A stretch of DNA of 64,000 bases. It comes from Burkholderia sp. WP9. Lineage in GTDB: Bacteria > Pseudomonadota > Gammaproteobacteria > Burkholderiales > Burkholderiaceae. The stretch is from the NCBI RefSeq assembly GCF_900104795.1, contig NZ_FNTG01000001.1, positions 3,162,001-3,226,000 of the forward strand, in the 5' to 3' direction. The notes under the pieces were generated by a model. That model did not search any database, was not told the DNA's origin, and worked only from the letters and a program-made list of their open reading frames with translations. Shown here piece by piece: positions 17,983-26,943 of the stretch. The translations under genes and the position numbers were made by a program. Numbering within the stretch: the first letter of the stretch is position 1; each line of letters begins with the position of its first letter.

Positions 17983-18138
17983 CGCTGCCTCCCGCCGATT
18001 GTCTCCAATCGCCGCCTGCGGCCATTTCTTGCGACCGCTAATCCGGTCACCCGATCACCGCCGCGTCATCTTATCTTGCTGCCCTATGCCTCGGGGCTGC
18101 CGCCCCAAATGTGGGAACTCCGGGCGACAAACTGACGC

Positions 18139-18167
18139 ATTATAGGCGCGATCCATAGCATCCACAA
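18139..18167 (-). promoter_or_regulatory. Promoter upstream of the DUF2244-cta operon
   Basis: The minus strand carries a perfect TATAAT (18144 down to 18139), a 17-base spacer and TTGTGG (18167 down to 18162). It would drive the DUF2244 gene and possibly the whole oxidase operon, with a leader of about 150 bases. The gap 17983-18295 holds only this promoter; I see no other gene in it. Confidence 0.5.
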
Positions 18168-18295
18168 GCAAGCGTCAATTGGCCCACAACCCAGGCGTGA
18201 CAAGCCTCCGCGCCGTTTTGACGCAGCTTTTGCGCGTCTTTTGAAGCGGTAATTTCAGACATAACAGATGTCCTCTTTACCGCCTCACTGATTCC

Positions 18296-19261
18296 TCAAC
18301 GATTCCTCGCCGAACCTCGCCCGATGTCCTCGATCCGCACGATCCCATGACCTTCGGCAGTCGTGCGCGGCACGGCTTTCCATGCGTGCCCGTAGATCAC
18401 CTCGAAGGTCAGCGCGATCGTGCCGTCGGCGCGCCGACGGGCTTCGAGCGCTGCCAGCAAAGCCTTGTGCAGCCTGCGCGCGACGGCGCCCGACGAGGCC
18501 TCGCGCTCGAACGGATAGGCGCCCCAGCGGCGCACGTCGGCGAGCAGCGACTCGGGCGACTTATAGGTAATGGTCAGCACTTCCTGGTCCATCACCGGAA
18601 TCTCGAAACCGCTTTCCACCAGCATGTCGCCCAGGTCGTGCATGTCGACGAAATCGATCACATGCTTGCGCGAGGCAACGCCGTGCGCGGCTTCGACTTC
18701 GGCGTAGGCGCCGCGCAACTCCTTGAGCGAGTCGGGGCCGAGCGTGCTGAACATCAAGAGGCCGTTGACCTTCAGCACACGCTGCCACTCGGGAAACACG
18801 AGATCGGGCCGCGAGTGCCAATGCAGCGCAAGATTGGACCAGATGAATTCGAAGGCGCCGGCCGCGAACGGCAGCGCCGAAAAGTCGGCTTGCGCGAAGC
18901 GCGGCCCGCGGGCGCCGAGCGCTTTGCCGAGCGTGGCCGGCAGAAAGCGCCGCCAGCTCGTGTCACCCGAATCGTGCTGCAGCGCGCGCGTGAGCATGCC
19001 GTGCGACAGGTCGGAGCCGAACACCGGCGCCTCGGGAAAGCGCTCGCGCAAAGCAGGGATGTCTTCGCCCATCCCGCAACCGGCGTCGAGCACGCTCGCC
19101 GGCGTGACCTTGATGTAGTCGAGACGCTCGCGCATGCGCTGCGCGATTTCGCGCGGCAGGAACGCGACGTCGCCAAAGGTCGCCGCGCGGCGGTCGAAGA
19201 TCCGCTGGAGGCGCTGGGAATCATAGGCCGGACGGCCTGATTGAGCGGAAGTTGAGGACAT
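18296..19261 (-). CDS. BioC-like SAM-dependent methyltransferase
   Basis: The 321-residue protein is a class I methyltransferase with motif I VLDAGCGMGEDIPALRERFP near residue 60, motif II FGSDLSHGMLTRA, and ADFSALPFAAGAFEFIWSNLALHW, the FELIWSNL-type stretch characteristic of BioC. BioC methylates malonyl-ACP to start biotin synthesis. The C-terminal half is longer than the enteric BioC (about 250 residues). No bio genes are nearby, but comF follows divergently, an association seen in other proteobacteria. I am confident of the methyltransferase fold, less so of BioC function. Confidence 0.8.
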   Translation of the reverse strand: MSSTSAQSGRPAYDSQRLQRIFDRRAATFGDVAFLPREIAQRMRERLDYIKVTPASVLDAGCGMGEDIPALRERFPEAPVFGSDLSHGMLTRALQHDSGDTSWRRFLPATLGKALGARGPRFAQADFSALPFAAGAFEFIWSNLALHWHSRPDLVFPEWQRVLKVNGLLMFSTLGPDSLKELRGAYAEVEAAHGVASRKHVIDFVDMHDLGDMLVESGFEIPVMDQEVLTITYKSPESLLADVRRWGAYPFEREASSGAVARRLHKALLAALEARRRADGTIALTFEVIYGHAWKAVPRTTAEGHGIVRIEDIGRGSARNR

Positions 19262-19287
19262 GAGTGTCGTACTGGCGTAGAGCCCGA

Positions 19288-19295
19288 AGTATACT
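19288..19295. promoter_or_regulatory. Shared palindromic -10 for divergent BioC-like and comF genes
   Basis: AGTATACT is its own reverse complement, so TATACT can serve as -10 element in both directions. It lies 27 bases before the BioC-like start and 51 bases before comF in an 84-base gap. No clear -35 was found on either side. Confidence 0.3.
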
Positions 19296-19345
19296 CGCTC
19301 GCTCCCCTCCATTCAGTGTGAAAGGCCTTTGCGGGCGGTCCAGCC

Positions 19346-20131
19346 ATGCCACTCCGACCCACTTCGTCATCTTCCGGCGCCCGGTTCGCGCGTTTCGCGC
19401 GTGCTGTCAATTCCGCATGGCCGCGGGTGGCGCAGGCTGCGTTGCCGAACCTGTGCGCGTTGTGCGGCAATTTGTCGCACGCGACGCTTTGTGCCGGTTG
19501 CGACGAGGCCTACTGGAATGAAGGCCGGTTGCGATGCACTGTCTGCGCGGTACCGTTATCCACCACGCGATCGCCGATCCACGCGCAATACCGGTGTGCG
19601 GATTGCATTGGCGAGCCGCCACCGTTCGACGCCACGTTCGCCCTTGCGGACTACCGGGCACCGCTCGACACGCTGGCCGTCGGCCTGAAATTCCGCGCCC
19701 GGCTGATGCTGGCGCGCGAGTTCGGGCAACGCCTCGCGCGCCTCGCCCGGGATTCCTGGCAAGAGCTGGTTGAATGGCCCGATGTGGTCACACCCGTGCC
19801 GCTTGCCAAAAAACGTCTCATCGAGCGCGGCTACAACCAGGCCTGGCAGATCGCGAGGCCACTGGCTCGCACGCTCAGTGTACGCAGCGACGCAACCCTG
19901 CTGCATCGAATGATTCACACCGCACCGCAGTCGCGGCTCGATCTCGCCGCCCGCCGCCTGAACGTAGGCCGCGCCTTCGAGGTCGCCGGATCCGTGCAAG
20001 GTCTGCACGTCGGCATTGTCGACGACGTGATGACCACCGGCGCGACACTCGAAGCGCTGGCTCGCACGCTCAAGGCCGCCGGAGCAAGGCGCATCACCAA
20101 CTTCGTCGCGCTGCGCACGCCGAAAAACTAG
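19346..20131 (+). CDS. comF: ComF-family phosphoribosyltransferase-like protein
   Basis: The 261-residue protein has an N-terminal zinc region with four CxxC pairs (Cys37/40, 49/52, 64/67, 84/87), the conserved ALADYRAPLDTLAVGLKFRARL helix, VTPVPLAKKRLIERGYNQA, and a phosphoribosyltransferase loop VGIVDDVMTTGATLEA. ComF proteins are needed for natural transformation in several bacteria and act with PriA/ComEC-side machinery. comM is also present at 35.4 kb. The gene is followed by trmL after 18 bases. Confidence 0.92.
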   Translation: MPLRPTSSSSGARFARFARAVNSAWPRVAQAALPNLCALCGNLSHATLCAGCDEAYWNEGRLRCTVCAVPLSTTRSPIHAQYRCADCIGEPPPFDATFALADYRAPLDTLAVGLKFRARLMLAREFGQRLARLARDSWQELVEWPDVVTPVPLAKKRLIERGYNQAWQIARPLARTLSVRSDATLLHRMIHTAPQSRLDLAARRLNVGRAFEVAGSVQGLHVGIVDDVMTTGATLEALARTLKAAGARRITNFVALRTPKN

Positions 20132-20149
20132 TCTCAACCTGAGCTCACC

Positions 20150-20620
20150 ATGTTCAATGTCGTTCTCGTAGAACCGGAAATCCCGCCGAACACCGGCAAC
20201 GTGATCCGTCTGTGCGCCAACACCGGCGCGCGCCTCCATCTGATCGAACCGCTCGGCTTCCCGCTCGACGATGCCAAGCTGCGCCGCGCCGGTCTCGACT
20301 ATCACGAGTACGCGCAAATGAACGTGCATGCCGACTGGGCAGCGTTTATCGGCAAGGAATCGCCAGATCCGGCGCGCATGTTCGCCTTCACCACGCGAGG
20401 TTCGGGCCGCTTTCACGAGCACGCGTTTCAGTCGGGCGACTGGTTCGTGTTCGGCGCCGAAACGCGCGGCCTGCCCGACTCCGTGCTCGACCAGTTCGCT
20501 AACGAGCAGCGCGTACGCCTACCCATGCGGCCGGGCAACCGCAGCCTGAACCTGTCGAATACCGTTGCGGTCGTGGTGTTCGAGGCCTGGCGTCAGACGG
20601 GCTTCGAAGGCGGGGCCTGA
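20150..20620 (+). CDS. trmL: tRNA (cytidine/uridine-2'-O-)-methyltransferase TrmL
   Basis: The 156-residue SPOUT enzyme methylates the ribose of the wobble base (position 34) of tRNA-Leu isoacceptors. It has the full family pattern: VVLVEPEIPPNTGNVIRLCA at the start, HLIEPLGFPLDD, LVFGAETRGLP-like FVFGAETRGLPDSVL, and the knot RLPMRPGNRSLNLSNTVAVV. Length is typical. It probably shares a transcript with comF. Confidence 0.96.
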   Translation: MFNVVLVEPEIPPNTGNVIRLCANTGARLHLIEPLGFPLDDAKLRRAGLDYHEYAQMNVHADWAAFIGKESPDPARMFAFTTRGSGRFHEHAFQSGDWFVFGAETRGLPDSVLDQFANEQRVRLPMRPGNRSLNLSNTVAVVVFEAWRQTGFEGGA

Positions 20621-20718
20621 CGGCGCTGCAATTCCGCCTCGTAGCGCGCGAACATGGTGTCGCTGAAACAGGCGAACACCATCCGCTCGTCCAGCGTGCA
20701 ACGATTGAGACGGAGCAT
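20593..20718 (-). CDS. Possible 41-aa protein antisense to the trmL end
   Basis: On the minus strand a frame from ATG 20718 to a TGA at 20593 reads MLRLNRCTLDERMVFACFSD and ends RRQAPPSKPV. The frame stays open upstream to a TAG, without another ATG. Composition looks protein-like, but no family is recognised and the last 28 bases overlap trmL in the opposite direction. The 195-base gap from 20621 to 20815 otherwise shows nothing. Confidence 0.25.
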   Translation of the reverse strand: MLRLNRCTLDERMVFACFSDTMFARYEAELQRRQAPPSKPV

Positions 20719-20815
20719 GGCAATCTCGCTGATGCGAAGCGTCGATAAAAACGTGGACAGCGACAGCGGGCAGCCGTTCAGCGCTTTGGCGCGCTAAACG
20801 GCTGAAAGACAAGGC

Positions 20816-21814
20816 TTATTCAGCTTTGGAGTCGCGCCGCAGCAGGGCGCTGACGGCGTCGCGAGGAGCCACGCCGTCGAACAGCACGGCACAGACCGCC
20901 TGCGTGATCGGCATGTCGATTGCATGAGCACGGGCGATCGCGAGGACCGCTTGCGCACAACGCACCCCTTCGGCCACATGACCGAGGCCGCCGAGAATAT
21001 CGTCGAGCGTACGGCCCGCGGCGAGTTGCAGGCCGACCGTACGATTGCGCGACAGATCGCCGGTTGCGGTCAGGATCAGATCGCCCAGACCGGTCAAGCC
21101 GGTGAACGTCTCCGCGCGCCCGCCGAGCGTCACGCCGAGGCGCGACATTTCAGCGAGGCCGCGCGTGATCAATGCCGCGCGCGCGTTCAGACCGAGCCCG
21201 AGGCCATCGGCAATGCCCGTTGCAATGGCGAGCACGTTTTTCACCGCGCCGCCCACTTCCACGCCGACGACGTCGTCGCCGGTATAGATGCGCATGGCGC
21301 CGTGATGGAACGCAGCGACCGTGCGCTCCCGGCACGCCGCCGAAGCACTCGCGATGGTCAACGCGACCGGCAAGCCCTGCGCGACTTCGCGCGCGAAGCT
21401 CGGACCGGACAGCACACCGTTGCTGCCATGTTCCGGCAGCTCGGCCGCGACCACCTGATGCGGCATCAACTGCGAATCGGCCTCGAAGCCTTTGCACAGC
21501 CACACCACATGCGCCGGCACTTTGCCCGCATCGCGCATGGCCCGAAAGAGACTACGCAGTCCGGCCACGGGCGTTGCCACGACGCATAACGCGTCGCCGG
21601 CGAGCGCGTGCTCGAGCGCTGCGTTGAGATCCGCCTCGTAGCGCAGCGCGGGCGGCAAAGCAACGCCCGCCAGATAGCGGGCGTTTTCGTGCGAAGCGCG
21701 GAGATCGGCGATGAGCGCGGGCTCACGCGCCCACAATACCGTGTCGTGCCGTACGGCCAGATGGCCGGCAAGGGCGGTGCCCCATGCGCCGGCGCCAAGG
21801 ACAGCAACCTTCAT
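20816..21814 (-). CDS. gpsA: Glycerol-3-phosphate dehydrogenase [NAD(P)+]
   Basis: The 332-residue cytosolic enzyme reduces dihydroxyacetone phosphate to sn-glycerol 3-phosphate for phospholipid synthesis. The Rossmann motif [14 protein letters not shown] opens the protein; the catalytic Lys lies in [18 protein letters not shown], and the substrate motif [16 protein letters not shown] follows. I placed the start at 21814, directly before the Rossmann strand. It follows secB by 22 bases, a conserved secB-gpsA order. Confidence 0.96.
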   Translation of the reverse strand: MKVAVLGAGAWGTALAGHLAVRHDTVLWAREPALIADLRASHENARYLAGVALPPALRYEADLNAALEHALAGDALCVVATPVAGLRSLFRAMRDAGKVPAHVVWLCKGFEADSQLMPHQVVAAELPEHGSNGVLSGPSFAREVAQGLPVALTIASASAACRERTVAAFHHGAMRIYTGDDVVGVEVGGAVKNVLAIATGIADGLGLGLNARAALITRGLAEMSRLGVTLGGRAETFTGLTGLGDLILTATGDLSRNRTVGLQLAAGRTLDDILGGLGHVAEGVRCAQAVLAIARAHAIDMPITQAVCAVLFDGVAPRDAVSALLRRDSKAE

Positions 21815-21836
21815 AGCCGGCACTGCTGGCGACACG

Positions 21837-22307
21837 TTAGTGCGTGACGCCGTTTTGCGCCGCGCCGTCCTGGCCGCCCATCTGCGCGAGGCGTTGCTCG
21901 TACAGTGCCTGGAAGTTGATTTCGGCGAGATGGATCGGCGGGAAACCGGCGCGGGTGATCGCGTCGGCGATGTTCGAGCGCAGGTACGGGAACAGAATGG
22001 TCGGGCAAGCAATGCCGACCAGCGGGTCGATCTGCTCAGCCGGAATGTTGCGGATGTCGAAAATGCCGGCTTGCTTGGCTTCGATCAGGAACGCAACCTT
22101 GTCCGACACCTTGGCCGTGACCGTACCCGTAACGAGGATTTCGAACACGGTGTCGGCGAGGCGCTCGGCCTTCACGTCGACTTCGACTTCGACCGACGGC
22201 ATTTCCTGCTCGAGGAAGATGCCCGGCGAATTCGGCTGCTCGAGCGACATGTCCTTCAGGTAGATGCGCTGGATGTTGAAGAACGGCTGGTTATTCTCGT
22301 CGGACAT
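21837..22307 (-). CDS. secB: Protein-export chaperone SecB
   Basis: The 156-residue chaperone keeps preproteins unfolded and hands them to SecA. SecB features are the N-terminal [19 protein letters not shown], the [18 protein letters not shown] strands, and [24 protein letters not shown]. The ATG at 22307 gives the usual [13 protein letters not shown] start. It lies between grxC upstream and gpsA downstream on the same strand. Confidence 0.97.
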
Positions 22308-22339
22308 GATGAAGTGATTCCCTGATAGGTATGCATGGC

Positions 22340-22365
22340 GGCGGCCCATGGTTGCATGGGCCGCC
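22340..22365. repeat. Perfect hairpin between grxC and secB
   Basis: GGCGGCCCATG (22340-22350) pairs with CATGGGCCGCC (22355-22365) around a GTTG loop. It lies 33 bases upstream of the secB start. No U-tract follows on either strand, so it is more likely an RNA structure in the grxC-secB transcript than a terminator. Confidence 0.6.
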
Positions 22366-22458
22366 AGATCGTTGCGGCGCGCCGCCCGCCCTGATGAGGC
22401 GAGACCGCACCGGCTTGGTATTCACCCGCCCTTGGCGCGCACCCGCGGGCGCGCGAAT

Positions 22459-22722
22459 TCAGGCGGTTGCTTCGAGCAGCGGCATCAACCCGCCCGCCCG
22501 ATCGAGCGCGGAGAGGTCATCGTACCCGCCCACATGCGTCTCGCCGATGAACACTTGCGGCACCGTGCGGCGACCGGTCCGGGTCATCATTTCCTCACGA
22601 CGGGCCGGGTCTTTGTCGATCAGTACCTTTTCAACGTGCTCGACGCCGCGCGACTTTAAAAGACGTTCGGCCATCTGGCAATACGGGCACACCTGGGTGC
22701 TGTACATGATCACTTTGTTCAC
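22459..22722 (-). CDS. grxC: Glutaredoxin 3
   Basis: The 87-residue thiol oxidoreductase has the active site CPYC after MYSTQV, the TVPQVFIGETHVGG cis-Pro region and GGYDDL, all typical of GrxC. It reduces disulfides with glutathione, whose synthesis genes lie at 30-32.5 kb. The start is GTG 22722, supported by an AAGGAG site 8 bases upstream and by family alignment. It overlaps the rhodanese stop by 4 bases (GTGA), so the two are translationally coupled. Confidence 0.95.
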   Translation of the reverse strand: MNKVIMYSTQVCPYCQMAERLLKSRGVEHVEKVLIDKDPARREEMMTRTGRRTVPQVFIGETHVGGYDDLSALDRAGGLMPLLEATA

Positions 22723-23144
22723 TTGGCTGCTCCTTGTTTCACAACCGGCATGCCGGCTTTCTGCCAGGCGTCGACACCGCCTTCGAGAACATGGACTTCC
22801 GCATACCCTGCATCCTGCACGATACGCGCTGCCTTGTTCGACTGCTGGCCGGTCTGGCAAACCAGCAGCACCGGGTTGCTCTTATTCTTCACGAGTTGCG
22901 CGACTTTCGCCTGCAACTCCGCAAATTCAAGGTGCCGGGCCGCGGGCAAATGCCCCTTGGCGTAGTCGGCGGACGGACGAAGGTCGATGACCGCCGCATT
23001 GCGCCGGTTGATCAGTTGCGTGGCTTCAGCGGCCGACAGGCCACCGCGGCCGCGCCGGCTGATCGTCGGCCACAGCAGCAACCCACCGGAGATGAGGACG
23101 ATCGCGATCAGTACAAGGTTTGTGTAATCAGTGAAAAACTTCAC
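22719..23144 (-). CDS. Membrane-anchored rhodanese-like protein
   Basis: From GTG 23144 the protein has 141 residues: one N-terminal helix (TNLVLIAIVLISGGLLLWP) and a rhodanese domain with active-site loop LVCQTGQQSNKAA. The Cys in VCQTG is the catalytic residue. Genes of this kind precede grxC-secB in many proteobacteria. The likely role is sulfane sulfur transfer or thiol redox chemistry facing one side of the membrane; the substrate is unknown. Confidence 0.88.
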   Translation of the reverse strand: MKFFTDYTNLVLIAIVLISGGLLLWPTISRRGRGGLSAAEATQLINRRNAAVIDLRPSADYAKGHLPAARHLEFAELQAKVAQLVKNKSNPVLLVCQTGQQSNKAARIVQDAGYAEVHVLEGGVDAWQKAGMPVVKQGAAK

Positions 23145-23281
23145 GGAAAATCCGCCGAAAAAGAGAGAAATCGAAAAGGGCAATCCAGCCATTATAAAAT
23201 AACCGTCTGACGCGATGGCGGCGCTCCTCCAGAGGACCCCCGCAACGCTTTACCGCTTCCTCACTACCGACCGGCAATCTC

Positions 23282-24028
23282 ATGTACAAACTCGTTCTCA
23301 TCCGCCACGGCGAATCGACGTGGAACAAGGAAAACCGCTTCACGGGCTGGGTCGACGTCGACCTCACCGAGCAGGGCAACAGTGAAGCGCAGCAAGCCGG
23401 CGTGCTGCTGAAGGAATCGGGCTACACGTTCGACATCGCCTACACGTCGGTGCTCAAGCGCGCGATCCGCACCCTGTGGCACGTGCAGGACAAAATGGAT
23501 CTGATGTACCTGCCGGTGGTGCATTCGTGGCGTCTGAACGAACGCCACTACGGCGCGTTGTCGGGTCTGAACAAGGCGGAAACGGCCGCCAAATTCGGGG
23601 ACGAGCAGGTGCTGGTCTGGCGCCGCAGCTACGACACGCCGCCGCCCGCACTCGAGCCGACGGACGAACGCGCGCCCTACAGCGATCCGCGCTATGCCAA
23701 GGTGCCGCGCGAGCAGCTGCCGCTCACCGAATGCCTGAAAGACACGGTGGCGCGCGTTCTGCCCCTGTGGAACGAGTCGATTGCGCCGGCGATCAAGTCG
23801 GGCCGCAAGGTCGTGATCGCCGCCCACGGCAATTCGATCCGCGCGCTGGTGAAATACCTCGACAATATTTCGGACAACGACATCGTCGGTCTGAATATTC
23901 CGAACGGCGTGCCGCTCGTCTATGAGCTCGACGAAAATCTCAAGCCGCTCAAGCACTACTATCTGGGCGATCAGGACGCGATCGCCAAGGCGCAAGCCGC
24001 AGTCGCCAAGCAAGGCAAAGCCGGCTGA
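23282..24028 (+). CDS. gpmA: 2,3-bisphosphoglycerate-dependent phosphoglycerate mutase
   Basis: The 248-residue glycolytic enzyme interconverts 3- and 2-phosphoglycerate. The phosphohistidine motif [18 protein letters not shown], the [16 protein letters not shown] segment and the second catalytic His in [16 protein letters not shown] are all intact. Length and motifs fit the cofactor-dependent family. It is divergent from the rhodanese gene. Confidence 0.97.
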   Translation: MYKLVLIRHGESTWNKENRFTGWVDVDLTEQGNSEAQQAGVLLKESGYTFDIAYTSVLKRAIRTLWHVQDKMDLMYLPVVHSWRLNERHYGALSGLNKAETAAKFGDEQVLVWRRSYDTPPPALEPTDERAPYSDPRYAKVPREQLPLTECLKDTVARVLPLWNESIAPAIKSGRKVVIAAHGNSIRALVKYLDNISDNDIVGLNIPNGVPLVYELDENLKPLKHYYLGDQDAIAKAQAAVAKQGKAG

Positions 24029-24114
24029 TTCCGCCATCTCGCCGCCATGCTGCCGCCGTCAATACAGCGCAACGGCGGCTACTGGCGGCGATTGGTGACA
24101 CATGGCGGCTAATG

Positions 24115-24151
24115 GCCGCGCCGACCGGCAAGACATACCGGTCGGCGCGGC
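24115..24151. repeat. Perfect 14-bp hairpin between gpmA and the S41 protease
   Basis: GCCGCGCCGACCGG (24115-24128) and CCGGTCGGCGCGGC (24138-24151) pair exactly around a 9-base loop. It stands about 90 bases after gpmA and 220 before the protease. There is no U-tract. The gap 24029-24370 also has near-repeats of GGCGGCTA-ATGGC type, and a TATACT near 24313 that may belong to the protease promoter. Confidence 0.65.
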
Positions 24152-24370
24152 TCGCGCCTGTCACGTCTGTCAAGCGCGCCATTCTCGCGCCATCAATCCG
24201 TTACCGCACATTACTTCGGCGTCGCGGGCCGCATCTCACGAACCACGCCCCGCTCGCGCTGTCGAATCACGATTGCCTGCGCTACGCCCTGACTGGGCGG
24301 GTGTGCAGTTATACTTGTCCGTCCCCATCTCTATCGACGCTGCCACGCGCTTCCGACCGCAACAGACTCT

Positions 24371-25957
24371 ATGCGAAAGAACCTGAAAAATATCGGCCTG
24401 ATTGCCGCGGGCCTTGCTACCGGTGTATTTGCCACCCTGCAACTTTCCGCTTCGGCGCAGCAACCGGCCAGCGCAGCGTCCAACGCTGTCGCCCCGCTGC
24501 CGCTGGACCAGCTCAGGCTCTTTGCCGAAGTGTTCGGGCAAATCAAGCACGAGTACGTCGAACCCGTCGACGATAAAAAGCTTCTCACCGCCGCCATCAA
24601 AGGCATGGTGTCGAGCCTCGACCCGCACTCGTCGTATCTCGACAAGACCGATTACGAGGAACTGCAGGAGCAGACCAAGGGTCGCTTCGCCGGACTCGGT
24701 ATCGAAATTTCGTCGGAAGACGGCCTGATCAAAGTGATCTCGCCGATCGAAGACACGCCCGCGTTCCGCGCCGGCATCCGTCCGGGCGACCTGATCACGC
24801 GTATCAACGACAAGCCCGTGCGCGGCATGACGCTCGACCAGGCGGTCAAGCAGATGCGCGGCGAGCCGGGCACCAAGGTCACGCTCACCATCTTCCGCAA
24901 GACCGACGACCGCACCTTCCCGCTCACCGTCACGCGCGCGGTCATCAAGGTCCAGTCGGTCAAGATGAAGATCCTCGCGCCGGGCTACGCCTATGTGCGG
25001 ATCACGAGCTTCCAGGAACGCACCACGCCTGACCTCGCCGCGAAGCTGCAAGATATCGCGCGTCAGCAGCCGAATCTGAAGGGTCTCGTGCTCGACCTGC
25101 GCAACAACGGCGGCGGCCTGCTGCAAAGCGCGGTCGGCGTGGCCGGCGCGTTCCTGCCGCCGAATTCGGTTGTGGTGTCCACCAATGGCCAGATTCCGGA
25201 TTCGAAGCAGGTCTATCGCGACACCTACGACAACTACCGCCTGCAGTCCTTCGACAGCGATCCGCTGAAGGACGAAGCGCCGATCTTCAAGACCGTGCCG
25301 ATGATCGTGCTGACTAACGCGTACTCCGCGTCGGCGTCGGAAATCGTCGCAGGCGCGCTGCAGGATCAGCATCGTGCGTTGATCGTCGGCAAGACCACCT
25401 TCGGCAAGGGTTCGGTGCAGACCGTGCGACCCATGACGGCGGACACGGCACTGCGTCTGACCACGGCGTACTACTACACGCCGAGTGGCCGTTCGATCCA
25501 GAACAAGGGCATCCGTCCTGATATCGCGGTCGATCAATACGCGGAAGGCGATCCGGACGACGCACTCGTGACCCGCGAAGTCGACTACTCGAATCACCTT
25601 GCGAACACGCAGGATCCGAACGAGAAGAAGGAAGCGGAACAGCGCGAGCAGGAACGCATGGACCAGTTGCGCCTGCTTGAAGAGCAGAACGACAAGAAGA
25701 CGCCGGAACAGCGTCAGAAGGATCGTGAGCGCAAGCCGGTGGAATTCGGTTCGACCGACGACTTCATGCTGCAACAGGCGCTGAACAAGCTGGAAGGCAA
25801 GCCGGTGCAGGAATCGAAGTCGCTGACCGAGCGTCGTCTCGCGCAGAACAAGCCGGCCACGTCGGCGTCCGCGCCGGTCGCGGTCAAGCCGACGCAACCG
25901 GTGCCGGGCGCATCGGGCCCGGCGCCGGCCTCGACGCCTGCTACGCAAAGCAAGTAA
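24371..25957 (+). CDS. S41-family C-terminal processing protease
   Basis: The 528-residue periplasmic serine protease has a signal peptide (LIAAGLATGVFATLQLSASA), a PDZ domain (GLGIEISSEDGLIKVISPIEDTPA, read in parts) and a Ctp catalytic domain. The nucleophile Ser lies in NAYSASASEIVAGAL and the general-base Lys in VGKTTFGKGSVQT. A charged, Gln/Glu-rich segment (about 410-470) and a Pro/Ala tail follow. Ctp proteases trim periplasmic and envelope proteins. It resembles the enzymes downstream of gpmA in other Burkholderiales. Confidence 0.94.
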   Translation: MRKNLKNIGLIAAGLATGVFATLQLSASAQQPASAASNAVAPLPLDQLRLFAEVFGQIKHEYVEPVDDKKLLTAAIKGMVSSLDPHSSYLDKTDYEELQEQTKGRFAGLGIEISSEDGLIKVISPIEDTPAFRAGIRPGDLITRINDKPVRGMTLDQAVKQMRGEPGTKVTLTIFRKTDDRTFPLTVTRAVIKVQSVKMKILAPGYAYVRITSFQERTTPDLAAKLQDIARQQPNLKGLVLDLRNNGGGLLQSAVGVAGAFLPPNSVVVSTNGQIPDSKQVYRDTYDNYRLQSFDSDPLKDEAPIFKTVPMIVLTNAYSASASEIVAGALQDQHRALIVGKTTFGKGSVQTVRPMTADTALRLTTAYYYTPSGRSIQNKGIRPDIAVDQYAEGDPDDALVTREVDYSNHLANTQDPNEKKEAEQREQERMDQLRLLEEQNDKKTPEQRQKDRERKPVEFGSTDDFMLQQALNKLEGKPVQESKSLTERRLAQNKPATSASAPVAVKPTQPVPGASGPAPASTPATQSK

Positions 25958-25964
25958 GCATCAA

Positions 25965-26003
25965 AGCGTGTCTTCGCAGCGCAAGCTGCTGCGAAGACAC
26001 GCT
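25965..26003. repeat. Perfect 16-bp hairpin after the S41 protease gene
   Basis: AGCGTGTCTTCGCAGC (25965-25980) pairs exactly with GCTGCGAAGACACGCT (25988-26003) around a 7-base loop, 8 bases after the protease stop. No T-run follows on the plus strand, so it may be a Rho-assisted end or a 3'-end stabiliser. Confidence 0.65.
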
Positions 26004-26119
26004 GCCATACCGGGCATCAGCCAGAACACCCGCTCCCCGCGCGATTAAAATAAAGAAACCGCGCACGGCAGACCCTTCGGTCCTGCATCTCAACGCGCGA
26101 CACACTTACGCGCCCCGCC

Positions 26120-26878
26120 ATGAACGACGATCAACTGCTTCGCTATTCCCGCCACATCCTCGTCGACGAAATCGGCATCGAGGCTCAGCAGCGCTTTATC
26201 GACGCTCACGCGATCATCGTCGGCGCGGGTGGCCTGGGTTCGCCGGCCGCGATGTATCTCGCCGCCGCGGGTGTCGGCCGTTTGACGCTGGTTGATGCCG
26301 ATACGGTCGACCTGACCAATCTGCAGCGCCAGATCCTGCATGTGACCGCATCTATCGGGCGCAAGAAGGTCGAGTCCGGGCGCGAGGCAATCGCGCGGAT
26401 CAATCCCGAGGTGGTGGTGAATGCGGTGGCCGAGCGCGTGGACGACGCGTGGCTCGACGCACAAGTGCCGCATGCCACGGTCGTGCTCGACTGCACGGAT
26501 AACTTCGCGACGCGCCATGCGATCAACCGCGCGTGCGTGAAGCACGGCGTGCCGCTCGTGTCGGGCGCGGCGTTGCGCTTCGACGGCCAGATCAGCACCT
26601 TCGACTTCCGCGACGAAGCGTCGCCCTGCTATGCGTGTGTGTTTCCCGAAGACCAGCCGTTCGAGGAAGTCGCGTGTTCGACCATGGGTGTGTTCGCGCC
26701 GACAGTCGGTATCGTCGGTTCGATGCAGGCCGCCGAGGCGCTCAAGGTGATCGGCGGAATCGGCACGCCGCTGCTCGGCCGCCTGATGATGCTCGATTCG
26801 CTGCGCATGGAGTGGAACACGATGCGTATTGCGCGGCAGCCGGATTGCCCGGTATGCGGGCAGACGCACCCGGCTTGA
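26120..26878 (+). CDS. moeB: HesA/MoeB/ThiF-family adenylyltransferase
   Basis: The 252-residue E1-like enzyme has the nucleotide loop VGAGGLGSPAAMYLAAAGVG, the DLTNLQRQIL motif, and zinc-binding Cys pairs (CYAC and CPVC). Such enzymes adenylate the C-terminus of MoaD or ThiS before thiocarboxylation. The C-terminal rhodanese domain of some homologues is absent. Because no mo or thi gene is nearby, MoeB versus ThiF cannot be settled from this window. Confidence 0.85.
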   Translation: MNDDQLLRYSRHILVDEIGIEAQQRFIDAHAIIVGAGGLGSPAAMYLAAAGVGRLTLVDADTVDLTNLQRQILHVTASIGRKKVESGREAIARINPEVVVNAVAERVDDAWLDAQVPHATVVLDCTDNFATRHAINRACVKHGVPLVSGAALRFDGQISTFDFRDEASPCYACVFPEDQPFEEVACSTMGVFAPTVGIVGSMQAAEALKVIGGIGTPLLGRLMMLDSLRMEWNTMRIARQPDCPVCGQTHPA

Positions 26879-26899
26879 TCTGCTGCCGTAAGGCTAAAA

Positions 26900-26924
26900 A
26901 AACGCCGCCCGTGAGGCGGCGTTT
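26900..26924. terminator. Bidirectional terminator between moeB-like gene and ptsI
   Basis: AAACGCCGCC (26900-26909) pairs with GGCGGCGTTT (26915-26924), loop CGTGA, with an A-tract on the left and TTTCTT on the right. It would end both the convergent plus-strand moeB-like transcript and the minus-strand ptsI transcript. Confidence 0.85.
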
Positions 26925-26943
26925 CTTATTCGAAGACGTGAAC

